Assembly (NCBI RefSeq): GCF_000972845.2
Contig: NW_020853563.1
Span: 62,001-126,000, forward strand
Direction: 5' to 3'
Source: Larimichthys crocea
Lineage: Eukaryota; Chordata; Actinopteri; Sciaenidae
Length of the DNA: 64,000 nucleotides
Part shown: positions 12,466-25,667 of the stretch, piece after piece
Position numbering within the stretch: the stretch's first letter is position 1
How the letters are laid out: each line of letters opens with the position of its first letter
Notes under the pieces: model-generated
The model's database searches: none
Told to the model about the DNA's origin: nothing
The model's input: only the letters and a program-made list of their open reading frames with translations
Program-made: the position numbers and the translations under genes

Positions 12466-13060
12466 CCCACACACACACCCTGTCTAATATAAACAAAGAG
12501 GAACACACAGACACACAGAGCTACACACACACCCATGGCTCATGTGAGGGGGCTATCCAGCTTCTACCTTGCTGAAACTCGGGGGACTAGAGGTGCAGTG
12601 ACCCTCCCAACAAACTCACCGATCTGGCGTTTGCCGCGCACCAGCCGTAAATTGGGCGTGTCCAGGCCGAAACGGACAAGGCCCTAAGCCCGGTCAGTGC
12701 GTGAACAGGCCCAGTCAGGAAGTTGCTGTGGGGGTTCCGAGGGGTGATAGTGCCTCGTGACGACATAAACACACACACACCACAACACCCACCCCACACA
12801 TCCACTTTCTAAAATCACCCTTCTCCCTATCTCTCCTTTTTTTCTCCTCTTATTTTGCCGCTATTGTTGTTTGTGGTTTGTTTTTGGGAAGTTTGTGTTT
12901 TTAGATTGTTTTCTTGTGCATATTTTCGTTTGTCTGTCTTGATTGGAAGCTTGTTAAGTGTCATGTTGTTAGTGTGATGGCATGTGTGATTGCTGAATAT
13001 ATTGTGTGCTGTATTGCTTGTTTGATCGCTTTGGCTGCTTGATTAAGGAAATTGTTTGAA
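12466..13060. other. No gene seen; CA-rich and mixed sequence
   Basis: Contains short (CA)n runs at 12466-12535 and 12765-12800 and a T/G-rich stretch after 12830. I recognise no coding or RNA feature. Confidence 0.6.
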
Positions 13061-13670
13061 TGAATGGATATTGATTTGATGTATGACTGATTGGTGTTTA
13101 TTGATTAATTATAAGTTGATTGTTTGATGGGATCCTGTTTATTGAGTGATAAGGGATTGATCTGTTGATCAATTGACGGTCTTGTGAACTGCTTGGTTGA
13201 TGATTGTTTGGCTTTGATAATTGATTGAGTGATTGATTAGTTGTTTTGGTGATTGATTGTCTAGCTGATGATGATCTGTGGGTGCAGGACTGATTGTTGA
13301 GCTGCTTGATTGACAAATGATTGATTGACAGGTGTGATTGAGTGTTTGGGTGATATATTCATTGCTTTGATTGATTGCAAATGATTGATTGATTAAGTGG
13401 TTGTTTGATTTATTGAATAATTGATTTATTGATTGATTTGAGTAGTTGGTTTGATTGTTGATTTGATTGATTGCTTAATTGAGCGATTCGCTTGATTAAT
13501 TGATTGAATGGTTGTTTGATTAATTGATTTGGTTTACTGATTTGATTGATTGATTGGTTGATTGATGTGATTGACTGTTTGATTAATTGATTAATTGATT
13601 GCTTGATTTATTGATTGGTTACTGATTGATTTATTGATCTGATTGATTGGCTGATTTATTGATTATTGAT
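13061..13670. repeat. TGATT-rich low-complexity array
   Basis: About 600 bases built of degenerate tgattgattgat and taattgatt units with occasional gattggtt variants. Units are irregular and 4-5 bases long, so this is a decayed microsatellite. There are no conserved repeats with unique spacers. Confidence 0.85.
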
Positions 13671-14552
13671 TCCATTTTTTGAGCATTTGTTTTGCCTGAT
13701 TTAATAAATTTTAGCTAGTAATTAGCACTGGATTCAATTGATGATAAAATAGTTTATGGTTACATCTTGATTTATTGGCTTACAGTTGTCTTATCTGCTT
13801 ATTGAGGTTGCAGGGGCTAACATAGTTGAGTGGAATTGATTAATGATTATTGATAAATCTATTTAAAACAAGGATTGCCGATTTGGGGAATTGGAATTTG
13901 ACCATCCCATACTAAACTAATTATAACTAAACTAACCTAACTTTTGGCATTAAAATTTGATTTAATCAATTAAAATAAACCTAACCAGGTGTCCATTGCC
14001 TTACCTCCATAGTTGCATAGTCTCTTTATAATACAGTTGAAATTAGACTCTGATGAAATTTTAAACAAGTGCTGAAAACATTAAAACAATATATATTTGC
14101 ATTGATATACACATCAGCATATGACATTGTTGCATCACTGACTCTCTTAATACATGAATAAATCCAGGTTGTTCACTAGCAATGATGGTTTCTGATCTGG
14201 CACAATTTAAGGCATTTAATTTAAACACCTGAAAAAAATAATAAACGTCTAAAACGTGGTTGAATAATAATGTTGGGAAAAAGGGTGATTGAGTATTGTC
14301 TGTTGGATTCAAAAGGGTTTTGAATAAAACAATTTTGACAAACTGTTGGTTTACTCTTCTTTTTGGGGGCCATAAGAAGTGTTTTGAACAAAGAATTTTT
14401 GGAAAAACGGGTGGTCTATTGTTTATTTCGGGGATTGCATAATAACTTAAGTACAAGAGGCTACAGTGTAAAACAAAGATCTGAACCTTCCGCTTTCCAA
14501 TTTTCCTGTACAAATGTTAAAGAAACTGAAAAATAAAAACTCCAGTGTGGCA
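13671..14552. other. A/T-rich leader upstream of ERV-A gag
   Basis: No gene seen. Any 5' LTR and primer-binding site of the retrovirus at 14553 should lie here, but I could not identify LTR borders or a convincing tRNA-complementary site. A tttgggggcc tract near 14358 is only weakly suggestive. Confidence 0.4.
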
Positions 14553-16687
14553 ATGGGTGCGAGTTCAGCAAAAGCAACCACGCCAGTGGAGATTGTCGAG
14601 AAAAATAATCCCCTTGTGAAGGGTATTGGTGAAATATCTAAGAAATTTAACCGAAGATGGCCAGAAATAGATCAAGTTTGGCCTGCAGAAGGGACCTTTG
14701 ACCCAGAAGTGATACGAACCTTGCAAGTGCTCGTCAACACATACAAAGCAGAACAGAAGAAAGGCAGGAAAGGGCAGATAAGAAAGGAAAAACGGGAAAT
14801 TGAATTGGCAATTTTGGAGCTGTTTAATCAAGAGGGGCAAAAACTATTAAAAGTAGCAAAGGCCAGGTTAGACAAAAATATAGAAAGGTCTCTGGAGACC
14901 GCAAAATTAGCCGAAAAACACAATGCTCCCTTCTCGCACATTTCTCCGCTTATGACGCCTCCACCTTACGAGACAAAAAGCGAAAGCACGTCACTTTATC
15001 CGCAGTTACCTCTACTCACGACAGAAGGAAGATACAGTCTGGAGAATGATGATCACCAGATACTTGAGACTGGAAGAGCAACAACGACTATAGTGATGAC
15101 ACCTGAGACCAAAAGTAAACAACGACCGACCTCATCAGCTAGTGGAGGCCCATGCACATTGAAGACACAGCTGAAGGATAAAGATGCAGACGGGAAAAAG
15201 AAGACATTGAAAAGCATCAGAGAAGACTCTAATGATGACATATTCATTGGAGGATATGCCCCTTCAATCAAGAAGCTACTCGCCAGAGCTGAAAGACGAG
15301 GCAAGAAGACGAGTAATGCACGCAAGACACCTGATCCTAGTGACAGCGATGACGATAGCAACACCTCTATATCGAGTGTAGACAGCGACTCCAGTCAGAA
15401 ATGGGAAGAAGTGCTGGAGGAAGAATTCTGCAGATTGGAACAGGCGGATGAAAAAATACGCTCTATGAAAAAAGAACTAAGGGAAATGAAAGAAGCACAG
15501 GATCGACTGAGTGAGACACTGCAGGAAGAATCCTCCCCAGAAGAGCGAAAACGGTGGAAGGGATGATGGAAGAGGTTCAATTAGCGGAGTCCCGATGCCA
15601 GATAGAAGTTGAAAAAGCAATAGAGGAGCGTGACACAACCACAAAGAAGCTGAAAGCCCGGCTTCAAAGTAGACAAAGTACACCTCAGCGACGTGAGCTA
15701 CGCCAGAAACCGAAGAAATCTTACAAGCAATATCCAGTGCTTGTAAGAGGAAGAAAGTTGGAGTACAAGCCATGGCCAAACACAGATATGACAGAGATAA
15801 TAGACAAGCTACCTCCATTGCAAGAGGGTGCTCACCCCTGGATTTCAAAACTGGAAGAGGCAACGATGGGCATACAGCCAGCCATGGGAGACATCAAGAG
15901 ACTCCTAGCCAACTTATTGGGAGTGCCAGAAATGGAAGAAATATTAACAAGAGCAGGACTCCACAGTACGTGGCTACGTCTGTTCATGACCCAGAACTTT
16001 TTTCAGCCAATAAGGGTTGTTTGTGGAAAGCATTGAAGGATATGTACCCTACCAATGTGCATCCTGATAATATTCTCATTGATCTATTGGGAGAAAGTGA
16101 AAACCCGAGGGCTTATGTGGCCAGAGCTCACCAACAGTGGAGAAATGTCACTGGGAGAGACCCAGATCTCAATGAATTGGAGAAATCCATAATGAGAGAC
16201 AAGATTCAACAAGGATTACCCCTGCCAGTGAAAAATAAGCTAGCAGAGGTTGTGGGCTTGAATAGCATGGAGTGTCTTCACCGACCACATTGCCCATCAA
16301 GTTGAACTGCATCGTAAAAAAGAACATGCACAGAAGGCACAAGATCAAGAGACACTCAGAAAACTCAATCAAATCCAGCTGGCAGGACACAAAAACAAAG
16401 AAAAGAAGCAAGCACCAGTCATGCAGGAGCCGTCACCACCAGCTCAACCACCACACCTTCTAGCAACTACACCAGTCACTGCTCAACCTCCACCAGTCCC
16501 AGTACAACCTCAGGGATGGAGAATACCAAACAGCAGAGGTGCTGGACGAGGCGGCAGAGGAATGGGTAATAGAGACGCTTATTTACCACGCCAAGATGTT
16601 TTAACGGCCAATGGGCCACCTAGCTCGAAACTGTGGAAGACAAGTAACAGGGAACCTGAAAGGGGGGTACCCCTACAGAGGGCCTGA
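14553..16687 (+). pseudogene. ERV-A gag, frame-broken
   Basis: The likely start is the ATG at 14553, because it gives MGASSAK, an N-myristoylation type terminus; an in-frame ATG at 14514 would add 13 residues. The first open stretch to 15566 contains a basic matrix-like region, a PPPYE late-domain motif near residue 140, a Ser/Asp-rich tract and a charged coiled-coil. Capsid-like sequence continues in other frames at 15554-16036 and about 15960-16305. A Pro/Gln-rich tail with a GRGGRG basic box, suggestive of a nucleic-acid-binding C-terminus, runs to 16687. At least three frame changes prevent a single product. Confidence 0.7.
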
Positions 16688-16789
16688 CCTCGTGCACAGC
16701 AATGGCAACAACAGCGACCAACATAGGACCGTGAACCCTTATAGGGGACCGGCACCAGGATTTTAGGGCTGCCCAGATAACCCGAAAGG

Positions 16790-18842
16790 GGGGTGTCAGC
16801 TAGTAGTGTCTAAACCGGAAGATGATCCAACCATTTGGGTAAAAGTAAACGATCGACCATTGAAACTGATGGCAGATTGCGGAGCCACTTTTACCTGTAT
16901 CCGACCTCATGATGCTACACACCTTCCTATGTCTGGCAAATATGTTCGGACAATCGGATTTGAGGGAATAAAACAGCTGATACCTTCTACAAAACCTGTA
17001 GAGCTCCGCTACAAGAATCAAAAGACGACAATACCTATCCTTGTTTCAGAACAAACCCCCATAGGACTTCTTGGAAGAGATGCACTATGCAGACTGAAGT
17101 GCACAATAAAATGCACACCTGATGGCTGGCTGGTGGAAGTGCCACATGATTATGACCACCAAATGACTATGAGAGCAGAAGCAGAAGCACCAGTGGTCTA
17201 CTGGATTGGAAATCTCAGTCAAGATCTGATTGAACCAGCGAGAGTGTGGGAAAAGTTCATCATCGCAAACCTACCAGGAGCTAGGTTACCAGAGTATACA
17301 CCACACTGCACACTGCAATAGTTTAAGGATCCAGCGAAGTCAGACCCAGATGAATGGCTGAAAACACAACCGAAAGAAGTTCCACTCAGCTCAGGATGTA
17401 TAATACTGGGCCCACAAGGTGCAGCAATGAAATTAAATAAAGACGTCTATTTGAATCAAGAACACAGAATCGAGGGGAGTATCCCCCATGTGACTCTAAT
17501 GATTGCCGCAGATTATGAACAGAGCATATTGGGGCAATGATGGCAGAATCGGAAGATGCCATCTTTGTAACGACAAAAGAAAACCCAGCTGTCTGGATAA
17601 GTAAAGATCGGCAATTCATCAAGATTTGATCTCAGCACAGGGGTTGGTCAGCCACAGACGTACAAATGACGAATGAGTCACATGCTGTCATAACACCTGA
17701 AGGAACCTCATGGAGGAAATGCTACAGCAGGTCCAGGAATGCTTGTGGTCTCAACACAACACAGACGTAGGACTGGTGAAATCAGCGCAACCAGTGAGAG
17801 TGGAACTCAGACCGGGGACTAAACCGCCCTGGAGACCGCAATATCCTTTGAAAGAAGAAGCAGTCCAAGGAATTGAACCTCAAATAGAGGGTCTGCTGCA
17901 GGCAGGAGTTTTGAAGACAACCAACGACCCCCAAAGCAATATGCCTCTTCTGCCAACAAAGAAGCCTGATGGATCGTATCGCCATGTACATGACCTCAGA
18001 GCCATAAATGAAGTGGTCATAGACTATCCAGCAGATGTGCCAGATCCACATACGCTGTTAGCCCAAATTCCACCAGAAGCTACCTGCTTCACAGTCATTG
18101 ATCTGTGTGGAGCTTTCTTCAGCGTTCCACTGGCCGAAGAAAGCCAGGGATTATTTGGATTCACATACAAAGGACAATCCTATGAGTATACACGTTTGCC
18201 AATGGGATTTAAGCACTCTCCTCACCTCTTCAATAAGGTGTTGAAAGATGATTTGGAAGGAGTGGGATCTCAAGTGAGCAGCAATCATACAGTATGTAGA
18301 TGATATACTTCTCTGCTCAACGGATAAAGAAACATGCCACAAAGACTCGATTAAGCTGCTGCAGATACTAGCAGAGAAAGGACATAAAGTCTCACAGAAG
18401 AAATTACAGTACTGTCAAGACCAAGTTGTGTATTTGGGCCAGACAATTACGCAAGGACATCGAAGCATTTCCGACGATCATCTGGAAGCCATAAGGAAAG
18501 CACCAAGACCCAGGACAGTCAGAGAAATGATGAAATTTCTGGGAATTACAGGCTATAGTTCTGCATGGGTTGAAGATTACACCAAACTTACAGGACCTTT
18601 GAGAGCTATGATCAAAGATGCAGGAAGTGGTCAATTGCATTGTAATCTCACCTGGACACAAGAAGGTTGTCTAGCATTTGCAACGATTAAACAAAAGCTA
18701 CTTGAAGCACCAGCATTGGCATTGCCTGATTATTCTAAAAATTTTGTAATGTATTTCTCGTTGTCTCCTGAAGGCAGATATGCATGCGCAGTTCTTGCTC
18801 AGCCCACTGGTACAGGGACTAGCCCTCAGCCTATCATATTCT
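16790..18842 (+). pseudogene. ERV-A protease and reverse transcriptase, frame-broken
   Basis: An aspartic protease lies in 16806-17321, with LMADCGAT where DTG or DSG is usual and a downstream GLLGRD motif. The catalytic Asp is kept but the next residue is Cys. RT starts near 17710 and is open to 18303, with fingers and palm segments including VIDLCGAFFSVPL. The YVDD catalytic box (18293-18304) lies one frame away. Connection-domain sequence then continues open from about 18290 to 18842. Between protease and RT (17322-17709) the frame changes at least twice. Confidence 0.8.
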
Positions 18843-20632
18843 GACTCTACAGACAACAATTTTCATGAGATACAGTTGGTCTAATAATTATTTAAAATAA
18901 TACACAGGTTGTAACATTGATTAAACATCTGTAAAGAACAAGTTCCATTGTTAAAACATCTGGAGCTTTCAGTTTATGATACAGCGTTGATGAGATACAG
19001 CCAGGTCATTTTTTATCACATCATCATTATACAGAGACAACAGTCGTTCAAAGAATAATTTGCAGGCCCGATGGCAGAGATACTAAATGCAGTGTTGACC
19101 GCATACAGTGGACAGGGTGTGTTGAAGGTGACGACTGTGGTACAATATCCGTTCAGAATGGCCCTCCAAAAACTGTAAGATGCTTGAGGGGTAATGAACA
19201 AAGTCTAAAGTCGTAAAACTGTCAAACGCGGTTTGACGAGAAGTGTGGAGTATATCTCTCTCTCGTCATTCTCACAGTCAGCTTCATGAGTTAAACTAAG
19301 ATTGGCTTTAGGGGACAAGAATGCAATGCAGCACAATTTGCAGTTTTAGAAAGTGCAGAAACTTTCCCTTTTTCTCAGCTGGACAAAGTTTTGCCCTGTC
19401 TATTGTAGCTATTGTAGCTGTTGTTTTGAAGCTGCTGAAAGGCTTTCTGAAATAATATGAAATAATATATTTTTTTAAAAAGAAAGAAAAAAAAAAGTCA
19501 ACAAATACACTAACATGATGACTTCTTTTGTCATGTGATGGCCACTGCAAGGTCTCCTACGCTTTTGGGAAAGGAGTAAATTTCACCAAATACTGCCAAA
19601 TCTCACACACTGTACCTTTAAAAGACCAGTGGGTAGGTAAGGTAAGACTGATGCCCTCAAAATTAAAAATAACAAATATATAAGAATAAATCCCTCTCAT
19701 AATATTTGTTCTGGGTTTACAAAGTTATCCAGAAAACTTTGGCTCCTGGTGGGGAAGCTGTTTGGAGGCATTTTATCCAAAACAAATATTGTGACACCAG
19801 CAATGTATTCAATATTAAATAAGCTTCAATGAACTCTTACACTGTATAAAGGATGTACAATATAGAAATGTATATCACGTGGTTGAACTCAAACCTTACA
19901 TATACAGTAATTGTTATAAAAATTAGGATTATACTGGGGTGCAGATGTTTTAACTCATATAGTGTGTGTGTGTGTCCTGTTTTTTGCATGTCTTGTCCGC
20001 TTCCCTTATTTGGCCTGTATTTCACTGAGGCTGGCAGGGAGAGATAATTATAAAAATAGTACAAGGACAAGAGAGACAGGTTAGGGAAGTATCATTTGGA
20101 TATGAAACATAAGGCGAGGCAAGTTTAGTTGTATAGCATAATTTGTACACAAGGCAATTCATAGTGCTTTACAGAGGCAAGGAAAAACATTAAGACAAGC
20201 AATAGAAATAATAATAATAATAATGGTCATTACTGAACTGAAAACCAAAAAAGGACGTTATGATATTAACTGTATCAGTGGGGAGGTGTCCAAGACAGCC
20301 CATTAAAAAAATGTATAAGAACCAACTGATAGAGCTCCTCAGGGAGCCTTTTCTCTGTAACCCTTTGTGTGTTAAACGCTCCTTCTTGTACAAGAATAAT
20401 AAATTCAACTTAAACTTTGAATCCAGTCCTCCTTGTTCAAAGGTTGCTGAGTCAATCAAATATCACACGCACCACTTTATTGCACTAAATCCATTTACTA
20501 CGCGTCATCTCCATCACGCACGCAGGTGCATCCGTCATTGTCACGGAGACAGACCGTGGTGACGTAAGGGCACGCAGAATTAACGAATTATTCACTTTCG
20601 TTTGGACTCGAGACGTTGTTGACCTGTGTGAA
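18826..20632. repeat. Block X, copy 2
   Basis: Non-coding block homologous to 6575-9496. The shared region begins in the last few bases of the ERV-A remnant (tatcatattctga) and ends on the gypsy LTR border. It contains a poly-A/T stretch near 19470-19495, a short TG run near 19963 and no recognised gene. Confidence 0.75.
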
Positions 20633-21646
20633 TGTACCAGATTAAAAAGATATTACTCTTTAATTTAAGTTCGGATTCCCGGGCCACACCAACACAATGA
20701 GAACGAAAGAGTTAAAATATATACTTTTATTTAAATAATCAAGTTAAAATGCAATTGCTCTTTTTTATAAAAAGGATAAAACAATGAAGGCAAGAAAATG
20801 CTGTCCAGTGTCAGGCAGTTACTGAACTCTGCAGGCGAGATACCAGAGAGTCCGTTCCAGCGAGTGTTGTCGTGCCGCCCCGCGGTTTCCTCGATCGCCC
20901 AGGGAGTCCGTTCCAGCGAGTGTTGTCGTGCCGCCCCGCGGTTTCCTCGATCGCCCTGGTTACCAGCCGGGAGAGAGGGCCGCTCCAGCAGGTTCTCTAC
21001 TCTTCAGTCCGTTCCGCAATACCGGTGCCAGGATTCCCACGCCGCCGCCGTCTGCCGCTTTAATATGTTGTGTGAATGCCCATCAGTTAAACACGCCGCC
21101 CTCTGCCTTCTAGGTCCGATGCCCTTAACACAACAACGAGACTCAGCACCCACACGCTCACAGGAAAAACCACACACAGTGAGGAGGTTTGAGTAGGCCT
21201 CTTTCCTTTTTGTAGAGGATTGTGAGCGTTAATCAATAATCCGAAGATCGTTTCACCAAGCCAGGGAGACAGCTCCGTGGGGGTGACGGTGGGTCCGGTC
21301 CGATCCAGCAACAGGAGAGTAAGAGAGGAGAAGGCGACAGCAACCCGTGCTCCGTGCAGCGTTCAGCAGGTATCTGGTGGTTTCTTTAAAAAGCCTGGGA
21401 GGAGCAACCGGTGATTGTAATCACGGCTGTAATGAGGTTCAGGTGTGCCCATCTGCAGCAACAAGTGTCAGTGTCATTTGAGCGGGTAGAAAGTCTGTCA
21501 CACAGCAAACCAAAACACAAAATAATCGCCTTTGTGGCGCACAGCAATAAATCAATATTGTCCATCACACGAAAAAACAATTCAAACAAAAATATGCAAG
21601 ATACCCAATCATAATAAACTACAACCATGTTTTGCATCCTGTGACA
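20633..21646 (-). repeat. 3' LTR of gypsy copy 2
   Basis: On the minus strand it starts TGTCACAGG and ends TGGTACA. It is 1014 bp, against 955 bp for the other LTR. The main difference is a 48-base segment (about 21060-21107) absent from the 5' LTR. A TATA-like tract (complement of 20762-20775) and an AATAAA-type signal (complement of tttatt near 20727) give the expected U3-R order. A 55-base tandem duplication lies at about 20846-20960. Confidence 0.85.
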
Positions 21647-21660
21647 CTCCTCCCCCCTTT
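21647..21660 (-). promoter_or_regulatory. Polypurine tract of gypsy copy 2
   Basis: Minus strand AAAGGGGGGAGGAG directly abuts the LTR start TGTCACAGG. This is the expected primer site for plus-strand DNA synthesis. Confidence 0.85.
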
Positions 21661-21684
21661 AACAGTTGTCGTCCCGACAAAGTC

Positions 21685-24600
21685 TCAATGGCCATACCTG
21701 TTTGGGGGCCTACCCCTGTTTTGTCTCTGTGACCTACGAAGAAGCGGTCCATTTCTCAGCTCTTGGTTCACAGGAGGAGCTACGGCAGGGGCTCCTACAT
21801 AATTTTCTACAGGGCCTGCGGGAGGAGCAAATGTTGTGGGCACAAAGGTCAGAGGTAAAAATGGAGGATTTGGGTGTTGAACATTGGCCAAATTGGGAAT
21901 GTTCATTTCAGTCTGTGAGGCTTGTGGCAATGCTTCAGGAGGGTTAAAGGGGCAGAGTCTGAGGTGATTTTGATGGATGGTCCTGATAGGACCTTCCTTT
22001 CCCTCTGGTTTGATCTGAAAGACTGGGAGGCCAGGGCGTAGTTGTTTGAATACAACATATGGCTGAGGCTGCCAGTGGGGTGCCAACTTGCCTTGTTCTC
22101 TGCGACGGAAGTTTCGCAAGAGCACTCGTTCTCCGGTTAACAAGGGGAGGTGCTTTGCTCTTTGATCATACCTGTCCTTGTCCCGCATGCGGCTTTTCCT
22201 TGTCTTTGTTGCCACCTGTTGGTAAACTTTCTGCAAGGTCTGGTTGTGTTTATAAACCCAGCCCTCCAGGTCATGTCTCTGAGTCAGTGCTGGCGCCCCA
22301 ACAGCAGTCTCTACAGGCAGACGGGCATGTCGGCCGAGTGTGGGGTCAGGCCAGTGGTCTCATGGATTGTGTTATTATACATCTGTAGCAGAGTAGGCAG
22401 GTGGTCTGGCCAATGTACTTGATCCTCTTGACTCAGTGTTCCTAGAAGAGACAGAAGAGTCTTATTAAATCTTTCACAGGCCCCATTTCCTTGGGGTCTG
22501 TAAGGCGTGGTTCGGACTTTGGTGCACCCATAAAGGCTGCACAACTGGGCCACCAAGGATGACTCGAAGGCTGCTCCTTGATCGGACAAGATCCGTTCTG
22601 GACAGCCCCAGGGCTGAATGAGGTGGCGCCATAGGACTCGGGTTGTGGTGGCTGCAGTCTGGTCCTTGGTAGGAATGGCCCATCCATACTTAGAGAACAA
22701 ATCAGTCATAACCAACAGATAGGGATATGTGTCGCCATGTCGACCAAGAGACAAATAGTCAATTGAAACAGTTTCCAAAGGATATGATGTTAGAATGGGC
22801 ACCAAAGGTGCTCTTACCTCTGGACCCCTCTTCTGTTGGACACAGCCCACACATGTTGCTGCTCATTCCTGCAAGTTCGTCGTCATGCCTGGCCAGTAGA
22901 AGGCTTTCCTCAGCAAGGCCTCCATCTTGGCCACACCCATGTGGCCTGAAGTGCTGTGGTACTTTTCCCATAGCTCTTGAGTTTTGCTTATGGGCACTAC
23001 AATTTGGGAAAGACTCAGTCCAGTATGGCGCTCAGTGACTTTACGGTTTAACACACCTTTGTGGATGTGTAGCCGGTCCCATTCTCTCAGGAGGCGCCTC
23101 ACTGCAGGCAGGCTTGCTTTCCTCTCCTCAGGTCTTGGGGGGTGGCCTTCTGTCACCCACTTTTTCACTTGCACCAATCCCGGGTCCTCCTCCTGCCAGT
23201 CGCTCCACTGGTTTCCGATGTCGGGGGCAGCATCTGACTCCACTGCCAAAGCTTGAGCCCACTGGGTAGGTACCGTCTCCTGTGGCAATCTGGACAACAC
23301 ATCAGCATTACGGTTGGCAGTGCCTGGACGGTATTTTAACTCGAAATCAAAATTTGCCAACTGGGCTGCCCAGCGTTGTTCAGTAGCCCCCCAAGTGTGC
23401 TGTGTCTATGTGGACCAGTGGGTTGTTGTCTGTGAAAGCCAGGAATTTGTTTCCCCACAAATAGTCCTTAAACTTTTCTGTAACTGCCCATTTAAGAGCC
23501 AGAAACTCTAGTTTAAAAGGAGCTATAGTTTCTGTCGTTCCTTTCTGTGGGGTGCAGACTTCTACTAGCGTAGGCAATTACCCTCTCTCGACCGTCCTGT
23601 ACTTGTGCTAGTACGGCCCCCAAACCCCCTAGGCTAGCATCAGTGTACAGATGGAAAGGCTTTGAGAAATCTGCATAGGCCAAAACTGGGGCACTTACCA
23701 AAGCAGTTTTTAGAGTGTCAAAGGCCATCTGACAGTCTGGAGTCCAATCAACCATCCTCTTTCCTTGGCCCATGCTAGCAGTGCCTACTAGGAGAGCATT
23801 CAGGGGTGCTGCTATTTTGGAGAAACCTTTAATGAACCTCCGATAATATCCTACAAACCCCAGAAATGAGCGTACCTGCTTGACTGTTGAAGGGATGGAC
23901 CAATTTTCCACAACAGCCGTCTTTTCAGGGTCTGTGGATACCCCGTCCTTGGAGATGACATGACCGAGGTAAGTGACCTTTCTCTGGAACAAGCGACATT
24001 TATGGGGCTGTAGCTTCAGGCCATGGGCAGCTAGCTTTTCCAGGTTCCAGGTGCTCGATATGGGTGTCGAAGTCGAGAGAATACACTACAACGTCATCTA
24101 AGTAGATCAAAAGGGACTCGTTGACCTGCCGCCCAGGCACCGCTGCATCAGCCGTTGGAATGTTGCAGGTGCGTTGCAAAGGCCAAAGGGCATCCTCTGG
24201 AACTCATAGAGGCCGAGAGGGGTTGTGAACGCTGTCTTCTCCTTGTCCTTTGGATCCATCTCCACTTGCCAGAATCCGCTGGCCAAATCAAGGGTGGAAT
24301 ACCACGTGGCTTGCTTGAGACTGGTAAGGGATTCTTCTATCCTGGGTAGAGGGTAGGCGTCCTTGTGTGTGAGGGCATTGAGCTTTCGATAATCGACGCA
24401 GAACCGCCATGATCCATCCTTTTTCTTCACCAGGACGATAGGCGCTGCCCAAGGGCTGGAGCTTTCCTTGATGACATCGTTGTCCAACATGGTTTGGAGC
24501 AGCCCCCTCAACTCAGGGTAGAGACTTGGTGGGATAGGTCTATAGCGCTCCCTGCTGGGTGGTGCAGACCCTGTAGGGATTGAATGGAGGACTGCACTGG

Positions 24601-25666
24601 TCTGCCCAAAATCTTCATCACTAGCTGCAAAGACTTCCTTCCAACGTTGCAGCAGGGCGTCCATTTTCCGTTGTTGCTCTGTTGTCAACCCCTCTCCTTT
24701 CAGCAGGCTGACTGGATGTGGATCTTCTGTGGTGATGTGGCTTGCCTGAACATCTACTTCGACAACCCCTGGGTCTGAAGCCTTGAGTACAAGGTCCTTT
24801 TCTCCACGGATCTGGCTTGGATCAACCTGAAAGACATTAGCAAGAGGGCGCCGTTGAAGTATTAAGACAGGATAAGGGTTCATATTGCACACCCTTATAG
24901 GGAGGTGTCCTTTCACCACCTGGACGACAGTCCGAGCTACCTGCCATTCGTCATCTCTTTCTGGCCCCTCCACCAAAGCACAAAAATCAGACATGCTCTT
25001 GGGCCCATACAGTTGTGTCCACAACACCATCTCACTGTTTGGAGGCACATAGACTGGGTCTTGGTGGGTTAGCCGGGCTACTCCAATCTGTTTGTCTGAA
25101 GATTCAGCTTGTGACACTTTCTGACAGACAGCAAACGCCCGTTCCCACTCACCTTTGGCTGCTTGAGACATGGTGACGCCGAACACAGTCAGCCCAGGGT
25201 GGACTCCCTGAAACAGTTCTTTCCAAAAATGTGAAATCACATTCATGCCCAGGATACCTTCCTCAGCATTTAAACACTCGTCTTTGACAATGATGACTCC
25301 TTTACCTGGTACAGTAACCCCTCCTACTGTGAAATCCAGAATAGCATACCCGGTGTAGGGGATGCGTAGTCCATTGGCAGCTTTTAAAGTTAACCAGTGA
25401 AGGTCTTGTGGGCTCCGCTTCTGCTCCCCACTCAGCCATTTCTGGAAAAAAGATTCACTGAAGAGTGTAACTTGTGAGCCTGTGTCAAGTAAGCAAGGCA
25501 ATTTCACCCCTGCAACCTCAATTTCGACACCTGGACATGCCCCAATTATAGATTGCTTGTTAGCCTGACTCTCCTGTCCCCCCTCCCCAACCACTTGGCT
25601 CCCAGTGGCTGGGGATATTAGTTTAACTGCCTCCTCTCTGGGCAACGCCTCTGGATATGTCCAGCC
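21685..25666 (-). pseudogene. gypsy pol, copy 2 (protease-RT-RNase H-integrase)
   Basis: The 512-codon open stretch 25645-24107 has the protease active site LLDTGSQVT (Asp at residue 54) and most of RT (LVKKKDGSWRFCVDYRKLN, PFGLCNAPATFQRLM). The YLDD box lies just after a frame break near 24125. RNase H follows at 23992-23380 (YTDASLGGLGAVLAQ), then the integrase zinc-binding end near 22870-23010, the core at 22850-22311 with catalytic Asp, Asp (SDQGAAFES) and Glu (NGACERFNK), and a basic C-terminal region at 22236-21685. At least five frame changes separate these pieces, although each is well preserved. Confidence 0.88.
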
Positions 25667-25667
25667 T

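Larger units (their letters stand above)
14553..18842 (+). mobile_element. Endogenous retrovirus A (class I/epsilon-like), 3'-truncated
   Basis: Plus-strand gag-protease-RT remnant. It stops inside the RT connection/RNase H region near 18842, where block X begins, so RNase H, integrase, env and the 3' LTR are missing. Its pol resembles that of ERV-B at 45.4-49.6 kb in motif order, for example a QYPLKEEAVQGI segment against [12 protein letters not shown]. The two are related but clearly different families. Confidence 0.8.

Noticed and set aside
13061..13670. CRISPR-like array
   Set aside because: Units are 4-5 bases, irregular and continuous; there are no unique spacers, and the context is a vertebrate genome.
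14061..14513. Minus-strand 150-codon frame
   Set aside because: It lies in the A/T-rich leader of ERV-A, has no motif and no splice context. Most likely chance.
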